DNA of 64,000 nucleotides, from assembly GCF_048564905.1 (NCBI RefSeq), contig NW_027328740.1, positions 7,261,292 through 7,325,291 of the forward strand. Reading direction: 5' to 3'. The stretch comes from Vicugna pacos. Its lineage: Eukaryota > Chordata > Mammalia > Artiodactyla > Camelidae. How positions within the stretch are numbered: the first letter of the stretch is position 1; every line of letters begins with the position of its first letter. Of the stretch, positions 47,640 to 61,200 are shown piece after piece. Position numbers and translations under genes: made by a program. The notes under the pieces are model-generated. The model was not told the DNA's origin and searched no databases. It worked only from the letters and a program-made list of their open reading frames with translations.

Positions 47640-50600
47640 TCAACTGAAAATGGACACACTTCCCTCCGTTGCTACAGTGCATACAGATCTGAACAAAAGG
47701 AAAGAGGGAAGAACAAAGGCCCATGGGACGCTAGTGGGTAGAATCACATTTACCTTAGGAACCTCTCGTCGGATGCAGCCCCTCCCCCAACACTGACAAG
47801 ATGCAGCAGCCATTGGGGATGGCAGTTAGCGGTTAGATTCCAGGTGGAATGTTGGTGTGTACCGCGAGGCTTGTTGTGGCTGGTGGATCCTAGGTAACCG
47901 GGCAGAGTTCTGTGGGTGGATCAGTGCGATGGAGGGGCTGCCGCCCTCTGTGGAGCTTGGCTTAGGTCTTTGGTCCGGGAAGCTGTGTCAGTTCGAGATA
48001 CTGCTGCTGCCCAAAGACCTGAGTTCACGGGTCAGTTTCCAGAACCTGAAAGGGCAGACAGTGGAAGATCTGCCTGTCTTCAGCTTACTGGAGAGGCTCC
48101 GAGGTCCTTTCAGACTTGCCCAGTCCTGTTGAAGTCGACTTTATGGGAGACACGAAGAGAAGCTGGCCGAAAATATGGCTGCATGGATTGAGGAGAGATG
48201 CGAACACATTGATGAGAGATGTTCTGCTACAATAGAGAATACTGGCCTGGAGACAGCTGTAGAGGATAGCAGGCTCGAAAGGCATTCATGAGACATATTG
48301 AACCTCGCTGATACTAGCAGAAACATACGGAGGGCCACCGTGGACTGGAGGAAGTTCCTCAATTCTCTGCTTCAAGAACGGGTCCAAGATCTCTGACGTC
48401 TAAAGAGAAGAGATGGCAGAGATGATAAAAACGCTCATGTTCTTGAAAGAGGTCAGATAATCCACACGACCCAAGGGGCAATTCCAAGCCATTCAGATCA
48501 AAGTGCACCAAGCCCAGGTAAGCCTTTTCCCAGCTTTGGGCCTAGCTATCAAGCACTTGCTCTTCCCTCCCCTCCACTCAGGCATCCATTTTGAGGGATC
48601 AATACCTGAGCTGCAATGGAGCCAGTAAGAGAAGAGCAAGCCCCTCCTAGAATCAGAGTTCCTCTAGCTTCATCCTCTGTGAACAACAGGGAACCACATA
48701 AAGGTCAAATACTCTCGTATGAAATAGATAGGAATTGAATACTTAGCTCCCACAAAGAAACGATGGCCTTCCGCTAGATTCAGCAAATGCTGGGTTCATG
48801 TCTTCTCTGGGGTGAATGGAGTGTGGTAAGTGAGGGGAATCTTTGACTGAACTTGAATCTGTATTAGGCCTCCGTTTTTCAAGACAGTCTAGGTAAATAT
48901 TAGAAGTCAGATAGTGAACTGAACTGTAAAAGTCGCCAATGACATGAAAGACACAGCTTATGTGGACCGTCTTTCAATTGAGTCAAGCCCCCGGGGGCAA
49001 TCGATCATGGGGGTGCAGACTTGGTTGCATTCAAGTGCTTTACCCAACATGATGGGATGATTAAGCGTTCTCATCACTGATAGAAGAACACCTGGTTCTC
49101 AGTAGCCTAGCATAGCTGCAGCAGGCTTCTCATAGCTATAATGCCACTAGGTTCTTTGGATTCAAAGCTAAATGTATATATTTAGTTCGTTTCCTCTTGT
49201 ATTTTCCTTGAGAGGGATGTTACACCTTGAAATGCCAACATTGACCAGTAGGTGTCATCGGGAATAAAGGGCACCACATGCACAAGTGAATCCAAGCTTG
49301 GGGGTTATTTCATGTTTCCATTAGTTATTTCATGGTTCCTGTTGGTTTCGGAGGCTTCAACAGTAAAGAGTTGACATGAGCCCTTTAACAGTTCGGACTG
49401 CTAGTTTGCATTCTATCTGTCTATGTTTTCCTTAGAGCTGACAAAATGTTACAGAAATTGACAAGTCTGGCTTCTAGGTCGATTTAGTATGTTTCAGAAA
49501 CTAACTTCATTTTCGTATAACTCCCAACACATTTATATAAATTCTATTAAATTTTTAAGAGTGCAAATGAGATATCAACACAATGTCAAAACTGGAGTCT
49601 TTGGACAATCCCTCCCACCACGGATGTATAGAAACAAAGAGATAAAAAATAATCACATTTCTGTGAAATGTATCTGGAAAGTGTTGATTCATCGATGCCC
49701 AGTGGACAGAGAAGCAGTGCAACCTGCGCTCACTCGCTCCCATGAACACAGCAATGGAAACATCCACTCACCCAGCCCTTGGCACAGGACACTTGCCGAA
49801 GAGAGGTCTGTTACTTCCAAAGACAGGATGAGGCCTCAGAACACCTGGAAGCAGGAGAAGGAAAAGCAGGGAATGGATACCAGTGCATGGTCTGAGCCCT
49901 GTTGATGGAGCAGTAAAGGTGAAACTCTCTTTAACTTGGACGCACACTCTCAAGCGGACAGGAGACATGGGACTGAAGGTGATGCGCTGAGTGTTAGAAG
50001 AGTGCACAGCAGATGCTTGGCTGACAGAACTCAAAGAATCCAGTGCAAAATATCCCCACAGTTGATTCTGAGACCAAGCTCCGAGCTGCCAAATTTGAGG
50101 AAGCAGAGGCAGCGTTCAGGGAGGGATAGGGCTACGGATGATGGCACACGCTGAGTCTCAGGGATCTGGAGTGCGTTGTGGGATGTGGTGGGTCCTATCA
50201 AGAGAGCAAACCGACCTGGGACCCCAATGAGCAAGCAACCACCCTGGCGCGCGCAGTTGAAATTATCGATATGTCCCATGGCCACACCCAGTGCATCTGC
50301 AGGACCAGAGACCAATTTGGCATTTTGCCAATAGAGCATGTGTGGGGCTGAATCAGAGATATTGTGCATCGGGTCTGAGGGATCCACGGGGCCTTGGGTT
50401 TGAATTCAGAATGAAAAGCCTTAGGATCTGCTACATTCATAACCTGGGGTGTGATTATGGTTTGATTTGAGGCACAGGATATGCAAAAGCTCTGTGGTTG
50501 CCTTCATGCACCCGTGCCACAAGGATGAGAGGACAAGGAAGTGTGGTCCAAGACCACAGCGTGAGAAGAGGAAGGATTTCCTTCAGTTTATCTCTCAAAA

Positions 50601-52801
50601 TCGGATGCTACATCTTGGATGGCACCGGCACGGTTCGGCAGCGAGGACACCAAGTTCGGGCTGCGGGATCATTCCAGCAGGCCCTGATGTGTGACATCCA
50701 TAGATATGCTTCCACTGGTGTTTCTGTAGAGAGAGAAGCTCTTGGAAGAACTGGTTTCAGTGGGACATTCCTGTGGCACTACAAAGCACAAGCGCACTCA
50801 CACTCTGCTCTTCTGGAAACACTCCAAAATAACATAGAGTAGAATGCAGAGCTGAGAACCTTTAGAAGCTCCATTTCCACCAGAGGAAGTGTCCTGTGCT
50901 CTTTCAGATATCTGAGATAAGCGTAATCAAAATGAGGTTATCCTTATCAAAATAGTATGGGGTGTTCATCACAACAAAGGCAACACCAGCAATTGGAGAT
51001 AGACCAGACAACACACACAGGAACAGGACATGGCATCAATGTCTAGGAAAATTTGTCCTCACAGAAATCCCATGCAATTGTGTAGAGCCAAGAGTCTAAA
51101 CTTTTCACTTAACAAAGCCCTAGAAGTCTACATTAGATACCTGAAATTACCTGACCAGTAGAGATGAAGAAATACAGTAAAAGGAAAAGGAAGTACCATT
51201 TTCAGTTCCAAAGAGATTGAAGGCCCTAAAGATAAGCTTTCAGACAATTAGACTGCAAAACCCCCTCCAGAGCAAGTATTGAATATGGAGGTGAGGGAAA
51301 CACTGAAGAACAACAGTGTCTCAGAATCACAAAAGGCAGAATACCAGAAAAGGGGAAGAGAAAGCCTACAGACGAGCCAAATAATATCAGAAAACTCAGT
51401 GGATGAGAAAATATCAGGGCTAACATTCCGTCCTAAGCAGACTAGATTTTGCAGAGGGACGCGTGAATGACTTTGAAGACAGGGGAACAGAAATCCCTCG
51501 GTCAGAAGCACACATAGGAAAGCAAGTGCAAACCAATGAAAACATTGCTGTTGAATCCTGGTTGAAGACAAGGCATGAAAGACTAAAATTCGAAAGAGTC
51601 CCAGATGGAAAAGCAAGAGATAAAGAAACAAACAATGTTTGAAAAGTTATGTGTAGAAAAATCAGACTGAAACTTGCTGAAAGCCAAGATAGAATCATCT
51701 AGGCGAATTCAGGAAGTACACAGCGTCCAAAAGAGGTGGAATCCCAATAGACTTAGCAGCAGCTGTATGATCCAAATCAACAAAGTTCATGAGCATCCCA
51801 GTGATTTAAAATGCGCCTGGAGGAAAGCAACATAGTCACAAGAGAACCTCCAGAGGGGTTTCAGCTGCTATCTCAGCAGCAATATTGCAGGACAGGGAGG
51901 AGTGCCAGGACATAGACCATAGCTTGAATGGCAAAATGCTGCCATCTAGGGTAGCCTATGCCACATGACCACCATTTCTAATAACAGCAGAGCTAGAGAA
52001 TGCCACAGACCTGCAAATCTTAAAAGAATTCAGCAGTTCAAAACTTATCCTAAAAGAAAGGTTGAGAATTCTCCCCTGAAGGGATAAGCAGCAAGATGAA
52101 ATGGAAAGAAGGAAACCCTTATTGGAAATGCAAGAAGAGCATGAGTGGAAAAGAAGAAACAAGAAGAAGGCAAGGAGGACATCAAAACCCTAAAGATGGG
52201 AGAGGGAAGCAGGAAATCATAGGGGATTGGAAGCACTATCTTAAGGGAGTCAGCTTATATGACTCTCTGTTGGAAGCAAACGGAGAGATGCATGGCCTGA
52301 CGTGTTTGCAAAACAAACGAGAAGCAGACCAAGAAAGAATCAAACAAACAAACAACACAAAAAGGGTAGGGTAACATGAATATTCAAAAGTAATTACTCA
52401 AGGTGATGTCAAGGATCATTCAGTACGCATCGACCCAGTATCGCGGCTTGAATGTACTCAGCACACCTGTATTCGGAAATCAGAGGCGTGCATTTATATT
52501 CGTAAATATTGATTCATATGAGCATATCGTGACCTAACCCAAATGCCGATTTGGAATCCAATGGATTCCTAGTCCGTGATATAGACTTGCAAGTCTTCCA
52601 ACAGGATGAATGAATGCCATATTCTACACTACGTCGAGAAGAAATGGCACAAGCCTATAACAAGGAAAAGTAGCTCCGCAAAAGTGTACTAAGTTCAAAA
52701 GGGACAGGCAGTAAAGTGTGCATTGGGGATTGTATCATTCCTAGGAATTTCAGTCCCCTTGAAACAAATGGATAGATGTCCCGTGAATGCGGGTGTTTCA
52801 G
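47522..52801 (+). repeat. Macrosatellite unit 10 (5280 bp)
   Basis: Group 8-11. Private changes include CTTCAAG near 48371 and GAACCACATAA near 48692. CGGATGTATAG near 49621 destroys the AG of the minus-strand acceptor-like site, as also in unit 12. Confidence 0.97.
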
Positions 52802-52919
52802 CAGAAATCAACCGACGGCTATGTATTGCGGGTGTGCCCATATTACAGGAACAATACTTTCCCTTAGTGGGTCTCTGTGTACTGTGAACTGTTAGAAAGT
52901 TTAAAGACGTGTGAAATAT
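51259..52919 (+). mobile_element. HAL1-like LINE relic (unit 10)
   Basis: Same block with group 8-11 markers and no large change. Confidence 0.6.
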
Positions 52920-55900
52920 TCAACTGAAAATGGACAAACTTCCCTCCGTTGCTACAGTGCATACAGATCTGAACAAAAGGAAAGAGGGAAGAACAAAGGC
53001 CCATGGGACCCTAGTGGGTAGAATCACATTTACCTTAGGAACCTCTCGTCGGATGCAGCCCCTCCCCCAACACTGACAAGATGCAGCAGCCATTGGGGAT
53101 GGCAGTTAGCGGTTAGATTCCAGGTGGAATGTTGGTGTGTACCGCGAGGCTTGTTGTGGCTGGTGGATCCTAGGTAACCGGGCAGAGTTCTGTGGGTGGA
53201 TCAGTGTGATGGAGGGGCTGCCGCCCTCTGTGGAGCTTGGCTTAGGTCTTTGGTCCGGGAAGCTGTGTCAGTTCGAGATACTGCTGCTGCCCAAAGACCT
53301 GAGTTCACGGGTCAGTTTCCAGAACCTGAAAGGGCAGACAGTGGAAGATCTGCCTGTCTTCAGCTTACTGGAGAGGCTCCGAGGTCCTTTCAGACTTGCC
53401 CAGTCCTGTTGAAGTCGACTTTATGGGAGACACGAAGAGAAGCTGGCCGAAAATATGGCTGCATGGATTGAGGAGAGATGCGAACACATTGATGAGAGAT
53501 GTTCTGCTACAATAGAGAATACTGGCCTGGAGACAGCTGTAGAGGATAGCAGGCTCGAAAGGCATTCATGAGACATATTGAACCTCGCTGATACTAGCAG
53601 AAACATACGGAGGGCCACCGTGGACTGGAGGAAGTTCCTCAATTCTCTGCTCCAAGAACGGGTCCAAGATCTCTGACGTCTAAAGAGAAGAGATGGCAGA
53701 GATGATAAAAACGCTCATGTTCTTGAAAGAGGTCAGATAATCCACACGACCCAAGGGGCAATTCCAAGCCATTCAGATCAAAGTGCACCAAGCCCAGGTA
53801 AGCCTTTTCCCAGCTTTGGGCCTAGCTATCAAGCACTTGCTCTTCCCTCCCCTCCACTCAGGCATCCATTTTGAGGGATCAGTACCTGAGCTGCAATGGA
53901 GCCAGTAAGAGAAGAGCAAGCCCCTCCTAGAATCAGAGTTCCTCTAGCTTCATCCTCTGTGAACAACAGGGAACCCCATAAAGGTCAAATACTCTCGTAT
54001 GAAATAGATAGGAATTGAATACTTAGCTCCCACAAAGAAACGATGGCCTTCCGCTAGATTCAGCAAATGCTGGGTTCATGTCTTCTCTGGGGTGAATGGA
54101 GTGTGGTAAGTGAGGGGAATCTTTGACTGAACTTGAATCTGTATTAGGCCTCCGTTTTTCAAGACAGTCTAGGTAAATATTAGAAGTCAGATAGTGAACG
54201 GAACTGTAAAAGTCGCCAATGACATGAAAGACACAGCTTATGTGGACCGTCTTTCAATTGAGTCAAGCCCCCGGGGGCAATCGATCATGGGGGTGCAGAC
54301 TTGGTTGCATTCAAGTGCTTTACCCAACATGATGGGATGATTAAGAGTTCTCATCACTGATAGAAGAACACCTGGTTCTCAGTAGCCTAGCATAGCTGCA
54401 GCAGGCTTCTCATAGCTATAATGCCACTAGGTTCTTTGGATTCAAAGCTAAATGTATATATTTAGTTCGTTTCCTCTTGTATTTTCCTTGAGAGGGATGT
54501 TACACCTTGAAATGCCAACATTGACCAGTAGGTGTCATCGGGAATAAAGGGCACCACATGCACAAGTGAATCCAAGCTTGGGGGTTATTTCATGTTTCCA
54601 TTAGTTATTTCATGGTTCCTGTTGGTTTCGGAGGCTTCAACAGTAAAGAGTTGACATGAGCCCTTTAACAGTTCGGACTGCTAGTTTGCATTCTATCTGT
54701 CTATGTTTTCCTTAGAGCTGACAAAATGTTACAGAAATTGACAAGTCTGGCTTCTAGGTCGATTTAGTATGTTTCAGAAACTAACTTCATTTTCGTATAA
54801 CTCCCAAAACATTTATATAAATTCTATTAAATTTTTAAGAGTGCAAATGAGATATCAACACAATGTCAAAACTGGAGTCTTTGGACAATCCCTCCCACCA
54901 CGGCTGTATAGAAACAAAGAGATAAAAAATAATCACATTTCTGTGAAATGTATCTGGAAAGTGTTGATTCATCGATGCCCAGTGGACAGAGAAGCAGTGC
55001 AACCTGCGCTCACTCGCTCCCATGAACACAGCAATGGAAACATCCACTCACCCAGCCCTTGGCACAGGACACTTGCCGAAGAGAGGTCTGTTACTTCCAA
55101 AGACAGGATGAGGCCTCAGAACACCTGGAAGCAGGAGAAGGAAAAGCAGGGAATGGATACCAGTGCATGGTCTGAGCCCTGTTGATGGAGCAGTAAAGGT
55201 GAAACTCTCTTTAACTTGGACGCACACTCTCAAGCGGACAGGAGACATGGGACTGAAGGTGATGCGCTAAGTGTTAGAAGAGTGCACAGCAGATGCTTGG
55301 CTGACAGAACTCAAAGAATCCAGTGCAAAATATCCCCACAGTTGATTCTGAGACCAAGCTCCGAGCTGCCAAATTTGAGGAAGCAGAGGCAGCGTTCAGG
55401 GAGGGATAGGGCTACGGATGATGGCACACGCTGAGTCTCAGGGATCTGGAGTGCGTTGTGGGATGTGGTGGGTCCTATCAAGAGAGCAAACCGACCTGTG
55501 ACCCCCAATGAGCAAGCAACCACCCTGGCGCGCGCAGTTGAAATTATCGATCTGTCCCATGGCCACACCCAGTGCATCTGCAGGACCAGAGACCAATTTG
55601 GCATTTTGCCAATAGAGCATGTGTGGGGCTGAATCAGAGATATTGTGCATCGGGTCTGAGGGATCCAGGGGGCCTTGGGTTTGAATTCAGAATGAAAAGC
55701 CTTAGGATCTGCTACATTCATAACCTGGGCTGTGATTATGGTTTGGTTTGAGGCACAGGATATGCAACAGCTCTGTGGTTGCCTTCGTGCACCCGTGCCA
55801 CAAGGATGAGAGGACAAGGAAGTGTGGTCCAAGACCACAGCGTGAGAAGAGGAAGGATTTCCTTCAGTTTATCTCTCAAAATCGGATGCTACATCTTGGA

Positions 55901-58082
55901 TGGCACCGGCAAGGTTCGGCAGCGAGGACACCTAGTTCGGGCTGCGGGATCATTCCAGCAGGCCCTGATGTGTGACATCCATAGATATGCTTCCACTGGT
56001 GTTTCTGTAGACAGAGAAGCTCTTGGAAGAACTGGTTTCAGTGGGATATTCCCGTGGCACTACAAAGCACAAGCGCACTCACACTCTGCTCTTCTGGAAA
56101 CACTCCAAAATAACATAGAGTAGAATGCAGAGCTGAGAACCTTTAGAAGCTCCATTTCCACCAGAGGAAGTGTCCTGTGCTCTTTCAGATTTGTGAGATG
56201 AGCGTAATCAAAATGAGTTTATCTTAATCGAAATAGTATGGGGGTTTCATCACAACAAAGGCAACACCAGCAATTGGAGATAGACCAGACAAAACACACA
56301 GGAAAAGGACATGGCATCAATGTCTAGGAAAATTTGTCCTCACAGAAATCCCATGCAGTTGTGTAGAGCCAAGAGTCTAAAGTTTTCACTTAACCAAGCC
56401 CTAGAAGTCTACATTAGATACCTGAAATTACCTGACCAGTAGAGATGAAGAAATACAGTAAAAGGAAAATGAAGTACCATTTTCAGTTCCAAAGATATTG
56501 AAGGCCCTAAAGATAAGCTTTCAGACAATTAGACTGCAAAACCCCCTCCAGAGCAAGTATTGAATATGGAGGTGAGGGAAACACTGAAGAACAACAGTGT
56601 CTCAGAATCACAAAAGGCAGAATACCAGAAAAGGGGAAGAGAAAGCCTAAAGACGAGCCAAATAATATCAGAAAACTCAGTGGATGAGAAAATATCAGGG
56701 CTAACATTCCGTCCTAAGCAGACTAGATTTTGCAGAGGGACGTGTGAATGACTTTGAAGACAGGGGAACAGAAATCCCTCGGTCAGAAGCACACATAGGA
56801 AAGCAAGTGCAAACCAATGAAAACATTGCTGTTGAATCCTGGTTGAAGACAAGGCATGAAAGACTAAAATTCGAAAGAGTCCCAGATGGAAAAGCAAGAG
56901 ATAAAGAAACAAACAATGTTTGAAAAGTTATGTGTAGAAAAATCAGACTGAAACTTGCTGAAAGCCAAGATAGAATCATCTAGGCGAATTCAGGAAGTAC
57001 ACAGCGTCCAAAAGAGGTGGAATCCCAATAGACTTAGCAGCAGCTGTATGATCCAAATCAACAAAGTTCATGAGCATCCCAGTGATTTAAAATGCGCCTG
57101 GAGGAAAGCAACATAGTCACAAGAGAACCTCCAGAGGGGTTTCAGCTGCTATCTCAGCAGCAATATTGCAGGACAGGGAAGAGTGCCAGGACATAGACCA
57201 TAGCTTGAATGGCAAAATGCTGCCATCTAGGGTAGCCTATGCCACATGACCACCATTTCTAATAACAGCAGAGCTAGAGAATGCCACAGACCTGCAAATC
57301 TTAAAAGAATTCAGCAGTTCGAAACGTATCCTAAAAGAAAGGTTGAGAATTCTCCCCTGAAGGGATAAGCAGCAAGACGAAATGGAAAGAAGGAAACCCT
57401 TATTGGAAATGCAAGAAGAGCATGAGTGGAAAAGAAGAAACAAGAAGAAGGCAAGGAGGACATCAAAACCCTAAAGATGGGAGAGGGAAGCAGGAAATCA
57501 TAGGGGATTGGAAGCACTCTCTTAAGGGAGTCAGCTTATATGACTCTCTGTTGGAAGCAAACGGAGAGATTCATGGCCTGACGTGTTTGCAAAACAAACG
57601 AGAAGCAGACCAAGAAAGAATCAAACAAACAAACAACACAAAAAGGGTAGGGTAACATGAATATTCAAAAGAAATTACTCAAGGTGATGTCAAGGATCAT
57701 TCAGTACGCATCGACCCAGTATCGCGGCTTGAATGTACTCAGCACACCTGTATTCGGAAATCAGAGGCGTGCATTTATATTCGTAAATATTGATTCATAG
57801 GAGCATATCGTGACCTAACCCAAATGCCGATTTGGAATCCAATGGATTCCTAGTCCGTGATATAGACTTGCAAGTCTTCCAACAGGATGAATGAATGCCA
57901 TATCCTACACTACGTCGAGAAGAAATGGCACAAGCCTATAACAAGGAAAAGTAGCTCCGCAAAAGTGTACTAAGATCAAAAGAGACAGGCAGTAAAGTGC
58001 ACATTGGGGATTGTATCAGTCCTAGGAATTTCAGCAGCCTTGAAACAAATGGATAGATGTCCCGTGAATGCGGGTGTTTCAG
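52802..58082 (+). repeat. Macrosatellite unit 11 (5281 bp)
   Basis: Mosaic copy. The first half matches units 8-10, including the AATAAA at 54543-54548. From about 55500 it matches unit 12, sharing an extra C in the CCCCC run near 55503 that fuses two minus-strand frames into 175 codons. Its last 70 bp match unit 5. Confidence 0.97.
55311..55838 (-). other. 175-codon minus-strand frame created by one inserted base (unit 11)
   Basis: An extra C in the run near 55503 joins two frames that overlap but are separate in units 1-10, giving the longest open frame in the window. The same insertion is in unit 12 (60592-61119). It follows from a shared slippage event and is not evidence of a gene. Confidence 0.3.
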
Positions 58083-58200
58083 CAGAAATCAACCGACGGC
58101 TATGTATTGCGGGTGTGCCCATATTACAGGAACAATACTTTCCCTTAGTGGGTCTCTGTGTACTGTGAACTGTTAGAAAGTTTAAAGACGTGTGAAACAT
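56540..58200 (+). mobile_element. HAL1-like LINE relic (unit 11)
   Basis: Same block. Group 8-11 marker at its 5' side, and unit 5-like alleles near 58018-58039 at its 3' side. Confidence 0.6.
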
Positions 58201-61200
58201 TCAACTGAAAATGGACACACTTCCCTCTGTTGCTACAGTGCATACAGATCTGAACAAAAGGAAAGAGGGAAGAACAAAGGCCCATGGGACGCTAGTGGGT
58301 AGAATCACATTTACCTTAGGAACCTCTCGTCGGATGCAGCCCCTCCCCCAACACTGACAAGATGCAGCAGCCATTGGGGATGGCAGTTAGCGGTTAGATT
58401 CCAGGTGGAATGTTGGTGTGTACCGCGAGGCTTGTTGTGGCTGGTGGATCCTAGGTAACCGGGCAGAGTTCTGTGGGTGGATCAGTGCGATGGAGGGGCT
58501 GCCGCCCTCTGTGGAGCTTGGCTTAGGTCTTTGGTCCGGGAAGCTGTGTCAGTTCGAGATACTGCTGCTGCCCAAAGACCTGAGTTCACGGGTCAGTTTC
58601 CAGAACCTGAAAGGGCAGACAGTGGAAGATCTGCCTGTCTTCAGCTTACTGGAGAGGCTCCGAGGTCCTTTCAGACTTGCCCAGTCCTGTTGAAGTCGAC
58701 TTTATGGGAGACACGAAGAGAAGCTGGCCGAAAATATGGCTGCATGGATTGAGGAGAGATGCGAACACATTGATGAGAGATGTTCTGCTACAATAGAGAA
58801 TACTGGCCTGGAGACAGCTGTAGAGGATAGCAGGCTCGAAAGGCATTCATGAGACATATTGAACCTCGCTGATACTAGCAGAAACATACGGAGGGCCACC
58901 GTGGACTGGAGGAAGTTCCTCAATTCTCTGCTCCAAGAACGGGTCCAAGATCTCTGACGTCTAAAGAGAAGAGATGGCAGAGATGATAAAAACGCTCATG
59001 TTCTTGAAAGAGGTCAGATAATCCACACGACCCAAGGGGCAATTCCAAGCCATTCAGATCAAAGTGCACCAAGCCCAGGTAAGCCTTTTCCCAGCTTTGG
59101 GCCTAGCTATCAAGCACTTGCTCTTCCCTCCCCTCCACTCAGGCATCCATTTTGAGGGATCAGTACCTGAGCTGCAATGGAGCCAGTAAGAGAAGAGCAA
59201 GCCCCTCCTAGAATCAGAGTTCCTCTAGCTTCATCCTCTGTGAACAACAGGGAACCCCATAAAGGTCAAATACTCTCGTATGAAATAGATAGGAATTGAA
59301 TACTTAGCTCCCACAAAGAAACGATGGCCTTCCGCTAGATTCAGCAAATGCTGGGTTTATGTCTTCTCTGGGGTGAAGGGAGTGTGGTAAGTGAGGGGAA
59401 TCTTTGACTGAACTTGAATCTGTATTAGGCCTCCGTTTTTCAAGACAGTCTAGGTAAATATTAGAAGTCAGATAGTGAACGGAACTGTAAAAGTCGCCAA
59501 TGACATGAAAGACACAGCTTATGTGGACCGTCTTTCAATTGAGTCAAGCCCCCGGGGGCAATCGATCATGGGGGTGCAGACTTGGTTGCATTCAAGTGCT
59601 TTACCCAACATGATCGGATGATTAAGCGTTCTCATCACTGATAGAAGAACACCTGGTTCTCAGTAGCCTAGCATAGCTGCAGCAGGCTTCTCATAGCTAT
59701 AATGCCACTAGGTTCTTTGGATTCAAAGCTAAATGTATATATTTAGTTCGTTTCCTCTTGTATTTTCCTTGAGAGGGATGTTACACCTTGAAATGCCAAC
59801 ATTGACCAGTAGGAGTCATCGGGAGTAAAGGGCACCACATGCACAAGTGAATCCAAGCTTGGGGGTTATTTCATGTTTCCGTTAGTTATTTCATGGTTCC
59901 TGTTGGTTTCGGAGGCTTCAACAGTAAAGAGTTGACATGAGCCCTTTAACAGTTCGGACTGCTAGTTTGCATTCTATCTGTCTATGTTTTCCTTAGAGCT
60001 GACAAAATGTTACAGAAATTGACAAGTCTGGCTTCTAGGTCGATTTAGTATGTTTCAGAAACTAACTTCATTTTCGTATAACTCCCAACACATTTATATA
60101 AATTCTATTAAATTTTTAAGAGTGCAAATGAGATATCAACACAATGTCAAAACTGGAGTCTTTGGACAATCCCTCCCACCACGGATGTATAGAAACAAAG
60201 AGATAAAAAATAATCACATTTCTGTGAAATGTATCTGGAAAGTGTTGATTCATCGATGCCCAGTGGACAGAGAAGCAGTGCAACCTGCTCTCACTCGCTC
60301 CCATGAACACAGCAATGGAAACATCCACTCACCCAGCCCTTGGCACAGGACACTTGCCGAAGAGAGGTCTGTTACTTCCAAAGACAGGATGAGGCCTCAG
60401 AACACCTGGAAGCAGGAGAAGGAAAAGCAGGGAATGGATACCAGTGCATGGTCTGAGCCCTGTTGATGGAGCAGTAAAGGTGAAACTCTCTTTAACTTGG
60501 ACGCACACTCTCAAGCGGACAGGAGACATGGGACAGAAGGTGATGCGCTGAGTGTTAGAAGAGTGCACAGCAGATGCTTGGCTGACAGAACTCAAAGAAT
60601 CCAGTGCAAAATATCCCCACAGTTGATTCTGAGACCAAGCTCCGAGCTGCCAAATTTGAGGAAGCAGAGGCAGCGTTCAGGGAGGGATAGGGCTACGGAT
60701 GATGGCACACGCTGAGTCTCAGGGATCTGGAGTGCGTTGTGGGATGTGGTGGGTCCTATCAAGAGAGCAAACCGACCTGTGACCCCCAATGAGCAAGCAA
60801 CCACCCTGGCGCGCGCAGTTGAAATTATCGATCTGTCCCATGGCCACACCCAGTGCATCTGCAGGACCAGAGACCAATTTGGCATTTTGCCAATAGAGCA
60901 TGTGTGGGGCTGAATCAGAGATATTGTGCATCGGGTCTGAGGGATCCAGGGGGCCTTGGGTTTGAATTCAGAATGAAAAGCCTTAGGATCTGCTACATTC
61001 ATAACCTGGGCTGTGATTATGGTTTGGTTTGAGGCACAGGATATGCAACAGCTCTGTGGTTGCCTTCGTGCACCCGTGCCACAAGGATGAGAGGACAAGG
61101 AAGTGTGGTCCAAGACCACAGCGTGAGAAGAGGAAGGATTTCCTTCAGTTTATCTCTCAAAATCGGATGCTACATCTTGGATGGCACCGGCACGGTTCGG

